64,000 nt of DNA. Origin: Setophaga petechia. Its lineage: Eukaryota > Chordata > Aves > Passeriformes > Parulidae. Below, in pieces: positions 10,978 to 24,000 of this stretch. Location of the stretch: NCBI GenBank assembly GCA_024362935.1, contig JANCRA010000065.1, positions 1,922,001 to 1,986,000 on the forward strand, given 5' to 3'. The translations under genes were made by a program, and so were the position numbers. The notes beneath the pieces were generated by a model that worked only from the letters and a program-made list of their open reading frames with translations, ran no database searches and was not told the origin of the DNA. The number at the start of each line of letters is the position of its first letter. The first letter of the stretch is position 1.

Positions 10978-13900
10978 ATGCCCCCGGCCCGCCCCCGGCT
11001 CCGGGCGGGGCTTCCCCGTGCCCGGCCCCGGCCGTCCCGCCGCGGTCTCGCCTGCGCCCGGCTCTGGCCGCACTGGCGATGGCGCTGCTGGGCGGGCATC
11101 AGTGGCTGGTGCGGGGGCGGCATCGCCGCCCTTCGGCTCCGCCTGGCCCGACCCCGGCCCCGACCCCGACCCCGGTCTCGGCTCCCACCGGGGCCCTCGG
11201 AGGACACAGGCGGCGCGGCCGCTCCCGCCGCCTCCGCTGCGGCTTCCCCGGCCCGAGCTCCGCCGCTCGGCAGCGCGGCCGCCGGCCCCGAGCCTCCCGT
11301 GCCGCGTTCCGAAGAGCGAACGCCTGGGCATGGCCGGCCCGGGGCGGCTGAGGGGCCCTCGGGGGCCGTTGCTGGCCCCCGTCCGAGCGCTGACAGCCGC
11401 GTCCCGCCCGCAGGGAAGGCGCAGGAGGCCCTGCATGAGCGGGACCGGCTGGGTTCGCTGCTGGGGCGCGCTCCAGCCACAGACATGGAGCAGAGAGCCC
11501 TGAGAGTGCCCAAGCTGGCCTGGATGGAGGAGGAGGAGGAAGAAGGCCCTGGAGCTGCCCCAGCACAGGAGACTGAAGAGGTGGTGCCGTTCAGTCCACC
11601 GCAGGAGAGTGAGTGGCATAGCTGGGCTGCAGGGCTGGAACCTGCAGCCAACTTGGCGCCATGCCATGCCATGCCATGCCATGCCATGCCATGCCATGCC
11701 ATGCCATGCCATGCCATGCCATGCCATGCCATGCCCTGGGGAAATGCCCACAGACAGGATGGAAGAGGGGCCGGGCAGACACCCCGCAGTGGCCGTGCTC
11801 CATCCCCCTGGAGCATCCCGGGGCTCTCCCTGCCTGGGCAGCGCAGGGCTGGCCTGTGTTCTCCGGCCTCTCCCGCAGTCCCTCAGCTCTGGCTGCGCTC
11901 GCTCTTTGCCAGGTGCAGCCCTGGAGCGCACACAGCAGCAGGAACCCGGCCGTGGCCGCTTCTGCAGCACAGCGCAGGTACCTGCAGCCACGCCCACCTG
12001 GGCTGGGCCTGTTGTCCCTGCTCAGCCCAGCACCGTGTGTGCAGCACTCCATGCAACATCCCCGGCTTTGTGCCCTTCTCCTATAGTTTGTCTGCAAATT
12101 CATGAGGAGAATTCGGCAGGAAGAGACCATTGCAATGGGCACTGGGCTCAGAGCACATTCAGAAGTCCTCGAACATGAGACCAGCACTGCCCTCCTGTCT
12201 ATGCTTGTAGAGGAAGTTTTTTACAGTCCAAAGCAAGTAAGCAGCCTGTGGGCAGGGTTTGATCCTCCCAGGAATTGCTTGGCCTCCCAAGCCACGCATG
12301 CTGGTCCCTGTGAGCCTTTGAGGCCACTTGGCAGTGCAGTGGGAAGGGCAGCACTTCTCTGGGGAAGCTGGGAACATTGCTCCCTCTGGCAGCTTTCCAA
12401 GTCTCCCTGTGCCTTCTGCAGGTGCCCGCCATGGTGAGGTTCATCCACCAGTGGCTCCTGGCCAATGACTGTGCTGAGCACAGGCTGGACAAGGCCCTGC
12501 TGGATCTCACAGAGGCACAGCCAGATGACACAGTCATGGCGCTCCTGCGTGTGGCCCCGTCCTGTGACAGGTATGGGGCCCAGCTGCCCAGAGGGCTCAG
12601 GCCTCCCCAGCCCATCACCCTGTACAGCCTGGCCCAGGTATCTGACCAACAGAGACTTCTAGGGCCCTCTGGCTGCTGCCTTGCCCAGCCCTGGCACGTC
12701 AGCCCCTGAGCCTGCTGCCATGCTCCCTCCCTGCCCCTCAGGGCTCTGTCCCCACCGGGTGGGCTGCCTGGCTGCTGTTGGCCAGGGCCAGTGGGCAGAG
12801 GCAGAACTGGCAGCCAGCTCAGCTCCCCCTGGTGCTGTGTCTGAGACCCGCCCTGAGACACAGCTCTGACCCCACAGAGCTGCCATGGCCATGTGGAAGA
12901 CCATCATGGGCTCAGCCAGGACTGCGGAGCTGGCACAGATGATCCTGCTGGATGTGCTGGGGAGCTGGCCAGAGCGCAGCACGTGTACCTCCGATGGGGA
13001 CAAAACGGGTGTCTTTGCCCTGGCTGTGAGTTTCTGCAACGAGCCTTTGCTGGCCCCAAGGCTGCCTCTCCAGCAGCTGTCCATCCTCCTTCCCCCACTG
13101 CATCTCCCTGCCTCAGGCGCTGGCCTGAAACCTGGCCCGGGGGCAGCTTCAGGCCCACCAGGCTGTGTGCTCCCCCTGCCTCTCTCCGGGCCTCTCCCTG
13201 CCACACTCGGGCCCTGCCACACGGACACCTGGGCACTGAACGCTGTCTCGGGGGGCTTTGTCCTTTGCAGGCAACTGTGGTGATGTGGAAGATGCTCCAG
13301 GAGCCCCCTGTCCCACATATAGTGAAGGTGTATTTCCCCCGTCTATTTGTGCATCTGCTCTTCCAAGTGTTCCTCAGCACAGAAGAGATGCCAGAGGAGG
13401 TTGATACCTTCTGGAAGGGATGCCAGGAAGAGCATGGCCTTGCCACCAGTCCCAACAGGTGCTCCATCTCACTCCTCCTGTCCCTGCCACGTGGCCTGCC
13501 AAGGAGCCAGTGCTTCCAGTGTGACCTGGGCTTTGCTGTGCACACAGGTTTGCAGTGTGGACCCTGAAGTCCCTGCTCTGCCAAAAGCAGTACAACGATG
13601 TTGTGGTGGCAATGGAACGCAGGTGTGGCTGGGACACGCTGCTCTCTGTTGACACCCGCCACTATGCCGTGGGTCTGCTGGCCAGGTGAGACTTCCTCTC
13701 CCCACTCCTCTGACATTTGTTCTCTGTGCCCAGAGTGACCCACACAGTCCCCGTGGTCATGGGCCAGAGGGCCTTGTCACTGAGGGACAGCCAAGCACAC
13801 TGGAAAAGGCTGGGAGAGGAGGGTGGCCAAAAGGAGGCACCTCTGAAATAGCCCAAGTGCACTTGCAGGCTGCTGGAGAAAGACCTGACTTGTGTGAGTC

Positions 13901-16599
13901 ACTCCTGGGAGAGGTTTTATTCTCCTGGCTCACAGTCTTGCTGATTTTTCTCCTGCCAGGGAGATGTCCTGCGTCTCCATACCCTCCTGTTCCCAGATTC
14001 TTCGCTACCTGCTCCGGCTGCTCAGAACACGGGAGCCACGCTGGGATCTGCCTGCCCTGGCATTCCTTGTGGAGGTGAGCCTCAAGGGCAGCGCTGCCTG
14101 CCTGAGCTGCCTCCCAGCTCTCTGCCCTCTCGTAGGCGCAGCTGCCAGGATGGTGCCCGTGCCCTGTGCTGCTGCCTGGGCCCAGCCCTGTGCAGCTCCG
14201 GGCTCCTGCCGGCCGGCTCCCTGTCACTGCCCTGTGCCTTTCAGGTCCTCGAGTGCCTGGACTTGAGGGAACGTGATGCTGAGAGAGTCCTGCAAATCTT
14301 CTCAAGGTACCTGCAGAGCGAGTGCAGGGAGAGGCGTCGCCTGGTGTTCAAGGCCCTTCTCAAGCTCACTGACGATCCCTTAATGGTGAGAAGGGGGCAG
14401 TGGCTGAAGCTGCGCAGGCAGCGTGGGGCTGGGCAACACACTTGCTTGGCCTTGCCTGGGCTTGGGGCGCTGGGGCAGCTGCTCCCAGCTCTCCTGCCTC
14501 CCGCTTCAGCTGCCCCAGTGCTTCAAGACGGGCCTTTGGCCTCTGGGCCCTGCGGCAGCAGGGTGACCTTTCATAAACTTGTGTCCCACACAGACCAAAA
14601 AAATGTGGAGCCTGACTAAAAGACTTGTGGGGGTCCTGCGGGATGAAGATGGAGAGATAGTTAAGATAACAGTCATGGTACTCAGCTTTATAATCTTGGA
14701 GAAGGACACTCCAATACCCAGCCCCATTGCCCTGCAGCTGGCTGAGGGGCTCCTGCCACTCTTTGACCATGTAAGGTTCTGTGCCCCCAGTCATGGCCAC
14801 TGGCTGCTGCCCGGACACTGGGTGCCCTGTGGAGATGCAGGCCTGCATCCAGGTGTGCGCCTCACAGCCCCTGCTGAGATCTTCTTTTCTTCTCTTCATA
14901 CAGGATAATAGCCAGGTGAAGCAACTGTCCATATTGCTCTTCCAAACACTGCTGAGTCTTCCACTGGAAAAGAAAACAAAGGACCTGAAGGCAGAAGTGC
15001 GCCACAGCCTGCTCCCACTTTTCTTCCACTGCCACGATGGGAATCGGCGTGTGGCACAGGTGAGGACTTGTGGGCTGCTGGTGTGCCCTGGGAGGGGACT
15101 CGGCTGCCTCCTGCTCTGGTCATTTCCTGGGCATCAGCCTCCTCCAGGCTATGGCACTGGGACGCCCGTACTGCACCCTGGGCTGTGGGGCCATATCCGG
15201 GGTTCTGCTGCTCTCCAGGTCTCCCGGGAAACGCTGCTTCGTGTGGTCAAGTTCCTGAAGAGGAAAGATCTAGAAAAACTGGTGAAGAAGGAGAAACTCT
15301 GGATTTTCACCAATTGCCTAGTAAGGACAGGCTGCAACTCCCACCCTCAGCCTGGAGAAGGCCCTTGAGGGCGGTGCTCAGTGTGCGGGGCTGGCAGCTG
15401 TGCCCCTGCCTGCTGCTGCAGCCAGAGGCCGCGTGGGCTCTTCTCCAGGCTCCCGTGGGCCCGAGCCGGGTGCCCATGGAGCCCCGGCCCGGCGGGGCCG
15501 CGGGCCGGCACCGCGGCTCCCCGGGCAGCAGCCGGCCCTTTGCCCCCTGCCCTCGGGAGCCCTTGGCCAGCGGCTGCTGGCCGCGCCTCAGGGCTGTGCG
15601 GTCAGGGGAGGCCGGGGCTGGGCGCAGTCAGCGCCCGGCCCAGGGGCTGAGCCCTGTGCCAACCCTTCCCTCCTGCCGCTCTCTGCAGCTGGCAGAGGAC
15701 AGGAGCAGAGCGGCCAAGCACCTGCACCAGGCTCTGGGCTACCTGCAGAGCCCACAGGAGCCCCTGCGAGAGGCAGCCGTCAGGTTCATAGGTGAGCCCC
15801 GAGCCCGTGCTCCCTCCCCGGCCCGGCCCGCGGCAGCTCGGCCCCAGCCCCGCCTGCTGCCCCGGCAGCGCCAGCCGCGCCCGGCGCCGTGGAGCCCCGC
15901 CTGGCCTGGCCATTGCTGCTGCCGCCCTCTGGCAGCCGTGCCCTTGGGCGGCAGCGTGCGCCAAGGGCCGGGCTGAGCCCTGCCGGGCCAGCAGCCCTTA
16001 TGGCCACAGCGCCGGCAGCGCCGCTGGCAGGGAGCTGTGCCGCTGTGACAGGCTCTGTGTTCACAGGCATGGCCGGGCGGCACCTGATGGGGAAGAGGCA
16101 AGAGTTCCAGCTGATCTGCACTGGTGAGTGAGGGCAGCGGGCTGACAGCGGGGGCTGCCAGGGGGAGCTGCAAGCCCTGCCCCGGCTGTGGAGCGCTCTG
16201 CTCCCTGTGCAGACGAGGGCTGGCCTGGGCAGAGCACACACACAGAGATTTCAGGGCCACAGGGCGGGGGGGTTCTTGGCTGCTCTTCGGGCTGATCCCC
16301 TTGCTCCCTGCTCCTCTCTGGCCATGGCAAGAGCCGGTTGGGATGGCCCTGGCAGGCATATCCGAGATCTGACCTTGGCTCTGTTCCTCTCTCTTGCAGC
16401 CCTGGAAGACATGGAAAATGACATCAGCCTCTCTGTGAGAACCCTGGCAATTCAAACTTTGCATATTCTCAGGGCAGTACACAGAACTCAATATTTCACC
16501 TTTAAGAATCTGCCCGATCTACTTCACAGGGTCTGGAAGACAGGGCAACATCTGCTGGGACGCAGCAGGCTGTGCTGCTGGAGCTCTGCAGCAATGTGA
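10978..16599 (+). CDS. MROH-like HEAT-repeat protein, left copy, about 839 aa in 15 coding exons
   Basis: Exons traced by GT/AG junctions with continuous phase: 10978-11608, 11913-11977, 12087-12236, 12422-12570, 12878-13025, 13271-13458, 13548-13685, 13960-14074, 14245-14385, 14594-14770, 14904-15059, 15219-15320, 15689-15791, 16067-16123 and 16400-16599 (TGA). The exon count in my numbering treats 11414 as a possible internal acceptor, making exon 16 the last. The sum is 2520 nt. The N-terminal about 200 residues are Arg/Pro/Ala-rich with an acidic EEEEEE run; the rest is amphipathic helical pairs such as MWKTIMGSARTAELAQMILL and ETLLRVVKFLKRKDLEKLV, as in Maestro heat-like repeat (MROH) proteins. 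Such alpha-solenoids serve as protein-binding scaffolds; the partner here is unknown. It is shorter than the long MROH1-type proteins. The start is the first ATG of a frame shared with the right copy. The exact first exon structure is uncertain. Confidence 0.75.
11661..11735 (+). repeat. (ATGCC)15 microsatellite in an MROH-like intron
   Basis: Fifteen uninterrupted ATGCC units lie just downstream of the donor at 11609, inside the intron. The right copy carries about 13 units at the equivalent place. The array length is likely polymorphic. Confidence 0.98.
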
Positions 16600-17880
16600 T
16601 CCCAAAGGCTCTGTATGCTGGTGTCACCTAAGCCAGCAGGGATTTTTCAGTTGGTTGAAAAATCATTCTTTTCTTCTTTTTGTTTTTCTTTTGTATGTAA
16701 ATAGAGAATGTGTTATAATAGACAGAGTCCCAGGATCCTTCTTTTGCTGCCCAGGGTCCGTAGGGCATAGGGAAAGAGGGGAAAAGAGTGCTTGTGCTCA
16801 GCCAGCTGCCCAGGTGTGCAGTGGGCAAGGGGAAATGGCCAGAAGCCCCTTGGCCTTTGGTGGTTCTGCTGAAGCCTTTGTGCTGCCCACAGAGCGGCTG
16901 GGCAGGGGCCGCAGCTGCGGGGATCCCTGCCAGAGCGGTGCCTAGAGATGGCCACAAGCCCTGTGCCAGGCAGGAAGCGCCATCCGTGTCCTCCTGCCCG
17001 TGTGCTGCTGGCTGCCGTGCTGAGGGCTCCCAGGTGCCCCTGGATGGGGCTGCTCTGCAGCTGCTGTGGGGCTGCGGCGCTGCTGCCGGGCAGCTTGGCT
17101 GGGCTGGGGCAGTGCCGGAGGGGCTGGGGCGCTGGCAAGCCCTGAGCAATGGGCTGTCAGAGGCCACAAGCAGCCCCCTGGCAGCTGCCTTGTTCCTGAC
17201 AGCCCGCTGCTCTGGCGCTTCCTCAATGGGTGGTGTGAGGGACCCCCTGGAATGAGGCGTGGAACCCTGGTCCTGGCCTTTCAGGGCTGTGAGGCCAGGA
17301 GTTGTGGGGCTGGGCGTGTGCCCTCCCTGTGCTCCAGACTGGAGCCCCTGGCCCCTCAGCCTTAGGCATTGAGCTCCATTGCCTGCTTGCCAAGTTTTGT
17401 TCCTTTTGCTGTGGGAGAGGCCAAGCTCTGTGGCTTTAGGCCCCATTGAGCCAGAAGAGCAGCAGCTTTGAGCCCAGAGGGGCCACAGAAAAGCCCTCTG
17501 GAAAAAGGGCATTCCTGGCATTCCCAGGGCAGGGACACATGAGAGTGTGGCGGGCTCCTTCATGGTGCCACGCTGGCTTTGCACTGGGCCACCTCCCTGT
17601 GTGCAGGGCTGGATCTTTGCTTTGCTGTCCTTCGCCTTTTGCCGTCTGGCTCCTTTGACTGCCTGCAGAGAGGGGCAGCCCTATTAGGAGGGTGAAAGGC
17701 CCTGTCTCCAACACCTCAATGGGGAAATGGAGCTCTCCCGGCCCTCAACCCATGCTGTCAGCAAAGCAGAGCCTTTTCCCTAGCCCTGACGGATTTCTGC
17801 CTGCTTCTGGCCCCTGGCCACCATGACCCACTGCATTCGCTCTGAGTCACCTACAGGATGGCTGGTGCCTCTTGATTTGC
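16600..17880 (+). other. 3' flank of the left MROH-like gene and start of the spacer
   Basis: Noncoding. About 16640-17215 mirrors 20440-21010 and ends the inverted repeat. 17216-17880 has GC-rich open frames without domain features, and I see no gene there. Confidence 0.6.
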
Positions 17881-18230
17881 AGACGGGACGTGAGGGGCAC
17901 TGATGGAAAGGTGGGTGTCGCAATGCTGAGGGCACGCACGGGTCACCGAACAGACGTGAGGCTTCCCCAGCAGGTTGCAGGTGCCTTCTGTGTCACTGAA
18001 GGGAAGGCAGATGCCCCGTGTGTCGCTGAGGCGTCATGACAGGCTCTGAATGGGATGCAGATGCCCTGCATGCCACTGAGGCCAGTGAGAGTCCCTGAGG
18101 GGAGGCGAGTGTCTGTCGTGTCCCTCAGGGTACGGCGGTGTCACTGAGGGAACGTGAGCGTCACTCGAGGGGGACACGGGCACGCCGCAGGTGGCTGAGC
18201 GCACATGCCGCTGGCTGAAGGGACGCCGGG
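17881..18230 (+). repeat. Degenerate minisatellite in the spacer
   Basis: Related units of about 45-60 bp recur, built around CACTGAGGGGA-GGCAG-TG and GTGTC-CTGAGG. They are diverged in length and sequence. Confidence 0.5.
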
Positions 18231-18500
18231 GCCGCTGGGGGGCCGTGGGCTCGCCCTGAGGGACACGGCAGGGCCGGGTCGGTCCCCGCTGCGCCGCCGC
18301 CGCCGCCTCCTCCCCTCAGCCGCAGGGAGCGTTTCCCGCCCAGGCGCGGGCGGCCCCGCCCCGCCGCTCCCCTCAGCCGCGGGCGGCAGCTCGAACCCGC
18401 TGGGGCCGCCCCGCGGGGCCGGGCGCCGGGCGGCCTTGCAGAAGCCCTGGGGGAGCTGTCCCGAGGCTGCCCTGCGCTCATACACACCGAGGCGCATGGG
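18231..18500. promoter_or_regulatory. CpG-island-like block at the centre of the inverted repeat
   Basis: A very CpG-rich stretch includes a CCGCCGCCGCCGCC run near 18295. It sits close to the symmetry axis of the two arms (about 18.3-18.8 kb). No gene start could be linked to it on either strand. Confidence 0.4.
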
Positions 18501-18849
18501 CCGGGGTTGCCTCAGCGCCAGGGAGTGTTTCACTTTGCCAGGGGTAAAGCTGCAGCTGCTTACAGGGATAGAACTTCATAGCACAGGTATGCTGGAATTA
18601 CCTGGTGGCACCTGTAGGGCACGGAATGAACATTTGGGCTTTCAAGTTGAGGTAATCACTAGACTGTGAGAATAATGACATTGGAGGTGATCTGTCGAGT
18701 ACATGTAGTGGATGTTTGAGCAGAAAGATCTGAGGTGATCTCCAGGAGAAAAAATTGCTTTTGAGGCAAAGTCTGAATAAATTCTAGAGGGCACATAGAG
18801 ATCATTTTGTTAGGGCAAAGACAGAACATTTAGGGGTAAAATCTCAGGT

Positions 18850-19140
18850 TCTCTTACTTCCCACTCCATCATCCCATGTCCCAGCAGGGGAGCTTTGCCC
18901 TCCCTGTGCCCAGCCAGCCCAGCCTGGGCACCTCGGGGTTGCCCCCACCCTCCTGCTGGGGGGGTGTCCCGGCCTCGAGGGCTTCTGCCGCAGGCCTGGG
19001 AGACGCTCTGGGCAAGCACCAGAGCAGCCGGGTGCCAGGGACAAGGCGGCTGCCTGGGGGCTGCTTGTGCCCTCTGACACCCAATTGCTCAGGGCTTCCC
19101 ACCGCCCCGGCTCCTCAGGAGCCTCCTGGTGTTCTGCCAA
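18850..19140 (+). repeat. Partial third copy of the MROH-like 3' flank
   Basis: The segment CGGCTGCCTGGGGGCTGCTT, followed by ATTGCTCAGGGCTT and GCCCCGGCTCCTCAGG, matches the start of the right arm near 20462-20545 in the same orientation and the left arm near 17110-17215 inverted. It is more diverged than the arms are from each other. Confidence 0.6.
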
Positions 19141-20439
19141 TTGACTGAGGCGATGTAAAGGACACACCACTGGAAATAATGTTCTGATTTTACTGTGAAT
19201 GTGAAGGAAACATAATGCAAGATGATATGATCCAACATAATGCAAGATGATATGATCCAACAAACAATGTGTGCTTGGTTTTAATGACAAGCAAAAACAA
19301 GCAAGGTAGTGCACATAAATCAGTACTATAAGAGAGAAAGGAGAGTGATTTAGAAAGATGCATCACCAATTGCCTAAATTGTTTATCATCTTGCAGATCT
19401 GCACTTGCTGGGCAGTCCCATTTTGCACCAAGGAACTGGGGAACCATTCTCAGCAACTGGGAAAATCCTAGGTCATCCATTTACCCAGAGATGAGGTCTC
19501 CAAATTTGCCCTGAAAGTGGATCCAGCTTTTATAGGCCAAAAAGAGCAAGTCAAAGGGACTCAATTCTATTTTTAGCCCAGAAACACCTGCAGTTTATGG
19601 CACACTTCACAATCAGCAGGGACACAGCTAGGCCTAAGCCCAGACCTCTGCTGGGAGGGTTTCACCTCAAATACCCTTCAAACAAACCTTCATGCAAGTC
19701 AGTTGGGAAAGTTTCTTCAAATGATCCATTGCTGGCACATAACTACACAGGGTTATGGGAAAGTTTCTAAAACAGCTGGTTTGGATGCAAAGAGCCAGCA
19801 TTAGGAGTCCTTGTCATCTATTTGCACCTAAATCACACTAAGGGGGATTTGAAGGAGTTTGGAACAAGTTAGAGACCAGACCTCTGAGTTTTTTAGATGA
19901 TGCCATTTCTTTTCCTTATCTTCTACATAGATAGGAAGGATGAGTTTGGCTCACATCTCCACCACAATGCTCAGAAGGTCACAAGACTTCTAGTTATAAG
20001 ACATTTTAAGGATTTATTGGCCAATAAAGCATTGCCAACAAGGATATGTATGTTCCTGACCGAATCCTTCAGTATTTCATCTCATGGACTCATGCTACAG
20101 TGTAAGCTTTCTTAGCCAGTTATTACTTTATGACACACAAACCCAAAGCACTGCATTCAGACCTTTGTGTTTACATTTAAAACTACTTTTATTTTCTCTG
20201 CATCTTAAACTCTAAAATGCTAAACTTTACTCCACTTAGCTTAATATGCCTGTGCTTTATATTAGAAATCCACATTCTGGCTTCCAGCACCTAAGTTTGG
20301 AAGCCCTTTCCAAGGTCTCAGCTCAAATCCTGTGTTTAATTCAAAGCCTTGGCTTCCAAGACCAAAGATCTGAGACCTCCCTGCGTTTGGGTTTCCAACA
20401 ACCCTGATGCTGTTAGTTCCACAGTGCCCAGGATCGCTC
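19141..20439. other. Spacer without recognised gene
   Basis: AT-richer sequence. A 25-bp unit is duplicated in tandem at 19211-19235 and 19236-19260 (unit begins CATAATGCAAGATG). Nothing else is identifiable; frames are short. Confidence 0.6.
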
Positions 20440-21053
20440 TTGCAAGTCATCTCTGGCAGGAACAAGCGGCTGCCAGGGGACTGCTTGTGGCCTCTTTGAG
20501 CCCATTGCTCAGGGCTTGCCAGCGCCCCAGCCCCTCAGGGGCTGCCCCAGCCCAGCCAAGCTGCCCGGCAGCAGCGCCGCAGCCCCACAGCAGCTGCAGA
20601 GCAGCCCCATCCAGGGGCACCTGGGAGCCCTCAGCAAGGCAGCCAGCAGCACACGGGCAGGAGGACACGGATGGCGCTTCCTGCCTGGCACAGGGCTTGT
20701 GGCCATCTCCAGGCACCGCCCTGGCAGGGATCCCCACAGCTCCGGCCCCTGCCCAGCCGCTCTGTGGGCAGCACAACGGCTTCAGCAGAACCACCAAAGG
20801 CCAAGGGGCTTCTGGCCATTTCCCCTGCAGCACTGCACGCCTGGGCAGCTGGCTGAGCACAAGCACCCTTTTCCCCTCTTCCTCTATCCACTACAGACCC
20901 TGGGCAGCAAAAAAAAATCTCTCGAATTACTGTCTATTATAACACAGTCTATATTTACATATGGTAGAAAATAGAATGGAAGAAAAGAAAAATTTATAGA
21001 AAAGTAAAAATCCCTGCTGGCTCAGGTTGCCACAGCAGAGAGAGCCTCCCTGA

Positions 21054-24000
21054 TCAGCTCTCTTCAGAGCTCATGCAGTGCAGCCAGCCGAGCCGCGACA
21101 GGCAAGGCCAAGTGTTCCATGTCCTGCGCAGCTGATCGTGCAGCCTCTGGAAGATGGAGTATCGCCTACTCGCTGTTGCTCGGAGGACATGCAGTGTTTG
21201 AAATGCCAGCTCTGACACAGCACTGCTCATGTCCTCCGTCAGGCTTTCAAGGGCTGCAAGAGAGAGGAACAGAGCTGTGGTAAATAGGTATGATTCGTGC
21301 TGACAAAATTGAAACAGTAATCATTATTGATGCAGGAATTAATATTTGGAAATAATAATAAAACAGGTAAAAGTTATAATGCCAAGAAAAAAGGGAGAGG
21401 AGGGGTTCCACCCTCCCCTCCCTGCAGGTGTTCCATGACAGGAGGACAAAGCAAGAGATAACAGTTACTAAAAAAAATCAGAAAGAAGGAAAAATGTGGT
21501 TGGGTCTCAGGAAAATGCTAGCTATAGGAGATTTATTGCTTTGATTTTTAAATGTAGTAATATGTTAGTTTTTGATTACATTGTATTGGCTTGGTGCGCA
21601 TGTGTAACCCAAACATGAATTAAAGGACAAATAGAAAGAAGAGATGCCTTCATAAAAAAACGAGGTCCACCAAAGACTTGTGTGACAACCAAAACGAATG
21701 GTGGAGCATCGGCGGTAAAGGTGGTGTTGAGGGCAGAGGTAGAAGTGTGATGAATCGAAAATGGGAGGAGATGACATTGACACATGGCATAAAAGGGGGA
21801 ATCTTCACTTGGCAAGCTCATACGTGAGGTGGCAAGGGTCCAGAAGCCTGCACTCCATACCCCACGGTTATCCTGTCCTTATGCGCGAATATTGGAACCA
21901 AATTATCCCATATTTTTAATCAAATGATATTGTCAAGGTATATTTTTTAAACTATTCAATTAAAATTGCAGCTATCTCAAATATTGTTTGGTTTTTTATG
22001 ATGGGATTTGATTTTTTTATGATGGGCAAACATACCAGAGCCAAGGTCAGATCCCGGATCTGTGGGGAGCCAAGGAGAGCCCCGTGCAAGGGCCATGCCA
22101 GCCGGCTCTTGCCACGGCCAGGAGGGAGCAGGGAGCAAGGGGATCAGCCCAAAGCTCCTGGCCACCAATGGCCCACGTGGCCCTGAAATCTCAGTGTGCT
22201 CTGCCCCCGGGAGCAGAGCCCTCTGCACCCGGGGCAGGGCTTGCAGCTCCCCCCGGCAGCCCCCGCTGTCAGCCCGCTGCCCTCGCTCACCAGTGCAGAT
22301 CAGCTGCAGCTCTTGCCGCTGCCCCCTCAGGTGCCGCCCGGCAATGCCTGTGAACACAGAGCCTGTCACGGCGCCGGCGGCACAGCTCCCTGCCAGCGGC
22401 GCTGCCGGCGCTGTGGCCACACGGGCTGCTGGCCCGGCAGGGCTCAGCCCGGCCCTTGCCGCACGCTGCCGCCCAAGGGCACGGCTGCCAGAGGGCGGCA
22501 GCAGCAATGGCCAGGCCAGGCGGGGCTCCACGGCGCCGGGCACGGCTGGCGCTGCCGGGGCAGCAGGCGGGGCTGGGGCCCAGCTGCGGCGGGCCGGGTC
22601 GGGCGGGGAGGGAGCACGGGCTCGGGGCTCACCCATGAACCTGATGGCCGCCTCTCGCAGGGGCTCCTGTGGGCTCTGCAGGTAGGGCAGGGCCCGGCGC
22701 AAGTGCTCGGCCGCTCTGCTCCTGTCCTCTGCCAGCTGCAGAGAGCGGCAGGAGGGAAGGGTTGGCGCGGGAGGGTTGCGCCCAGCCCCGGCCTCCCCTG
22801 CCCGCACAGCCCTGAGGCGCGGCCAGCATCCGCTGGCCAAGGGCTCCCGAGGGCAGGGGGCAGAGGGCCGGCTGCTGCCCGGGGAGCCGTGGTGCTGGCC
22901 CGCAGCCCCGACAGGCCGGGGCTCCATGGGCACCCGGCTCGGGCCCACGGGAGCCTGGAGAAGAGCCCGCGCGGCCTCTGGCTGCAGCAGCAGGCAGGGG
23001 CACAGCTGCCAGCTCCGCACACTGAGCACCGCCCTCAGGGGCCTTCTCCAGGCTGAGCCTGGGGATTCTCGGCTCTCCTTACCAGGCCCTCGCCAAACCT
23101 CCAGGTCTGATCCACCTGGAGCATTTGTTCGATATCCCTCCTTTTCAGGAATCTGGCTGCACAATGCAGTGTTTCCTGGGAGGCCTGGAGAGTAGCAGAG
23201 AGGCACAGATGGCCCCACAGTCCAGGGCACAGGATCATTCTGGTGCCACAGCCTGGAGGAGGCTGCAGCCTGCAAGGTGCCAGGGCAGGAGGCAGCCCAG
23301 CCCCCTCCCAGGAGGACAGCGGGTGGCCAAAAGTCCTCACCTCAGCAACAATCTGATTCTCATCATGGCAGCGGAAGGAGAGTGAGAGCAGGCTCTGGTG
23401 CACGTGGGGCTTCAGGGCCTTTCTTCCATCTTCGGTTAATAACTCCAGCATCTCTTGAAAGACACACATTGAGCTGAGTTGCACCTGGCTATTATCCTGT
23501 ATGAAAGGAAGGGCAAAAGACCTCAGCATCAGCTGCTTCAGACCCCCCAGGGCACAGGCCTGCACCTCCACAGGGCACCAAGTGTCCGGGCAGCAGGCAG
23601 TGGCCGTGGCTGTGGGCACAGAGCCTTACATGGTCAAAGAGTGGCAGGAGCGCCTGAGCCAGCTGCAGGGCGATGGGGGTGGGTATTGGGGCACCATTAT
23701 CCAGAAACACATATCTCAGTAGAAGAATGGTCATCCTGATCACATTGCTATCATTGTCCTGCAGGAGCTCCACAAGACTTTCACTCAGGCTCCACATTTT
23801 TTCAACCTGTGTGGAACACAAGTTTGTGAAAGGCCACCCTGCTGCCGCAGGGTCCAGAGGCCAAAGGCCTGTCCCGAAGCACTGGGGCAGCTGAAGCGGG
23901 AGGCAGGAGAGCTGGGAGCAGCTGCCCCAGCGCCCCAAGCCCAGGCAAGGCCAAGCGAGTGCCTTGCCCAGCCCCACGCTGCCTGCACGGCTTCAGCCAC

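Larger units (their letters stand above)
5145..17215 (+). repeat. Left arm of the large inverted repeat
   Basis: Reading the + strand here matches the - strand of about 20440-31290. The order is receptor, intergenic, CR1, about 130-bp satellite, LTR remnant, GC-rich promoter, MROH-like gene and its 3' flank. Similarity by eye is highest in the satellite, LTR and promoter blocks and in introns 13-14, and lower in the receptor and in MROH-like exons 10-13 and 16. Relative to this arm, the right arm lacks about 7.40-7.67 kb and the MROH exon 5-9 interval, and carries an extra roughly 0.7 kb in the last intron. Confidence 0.9.
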
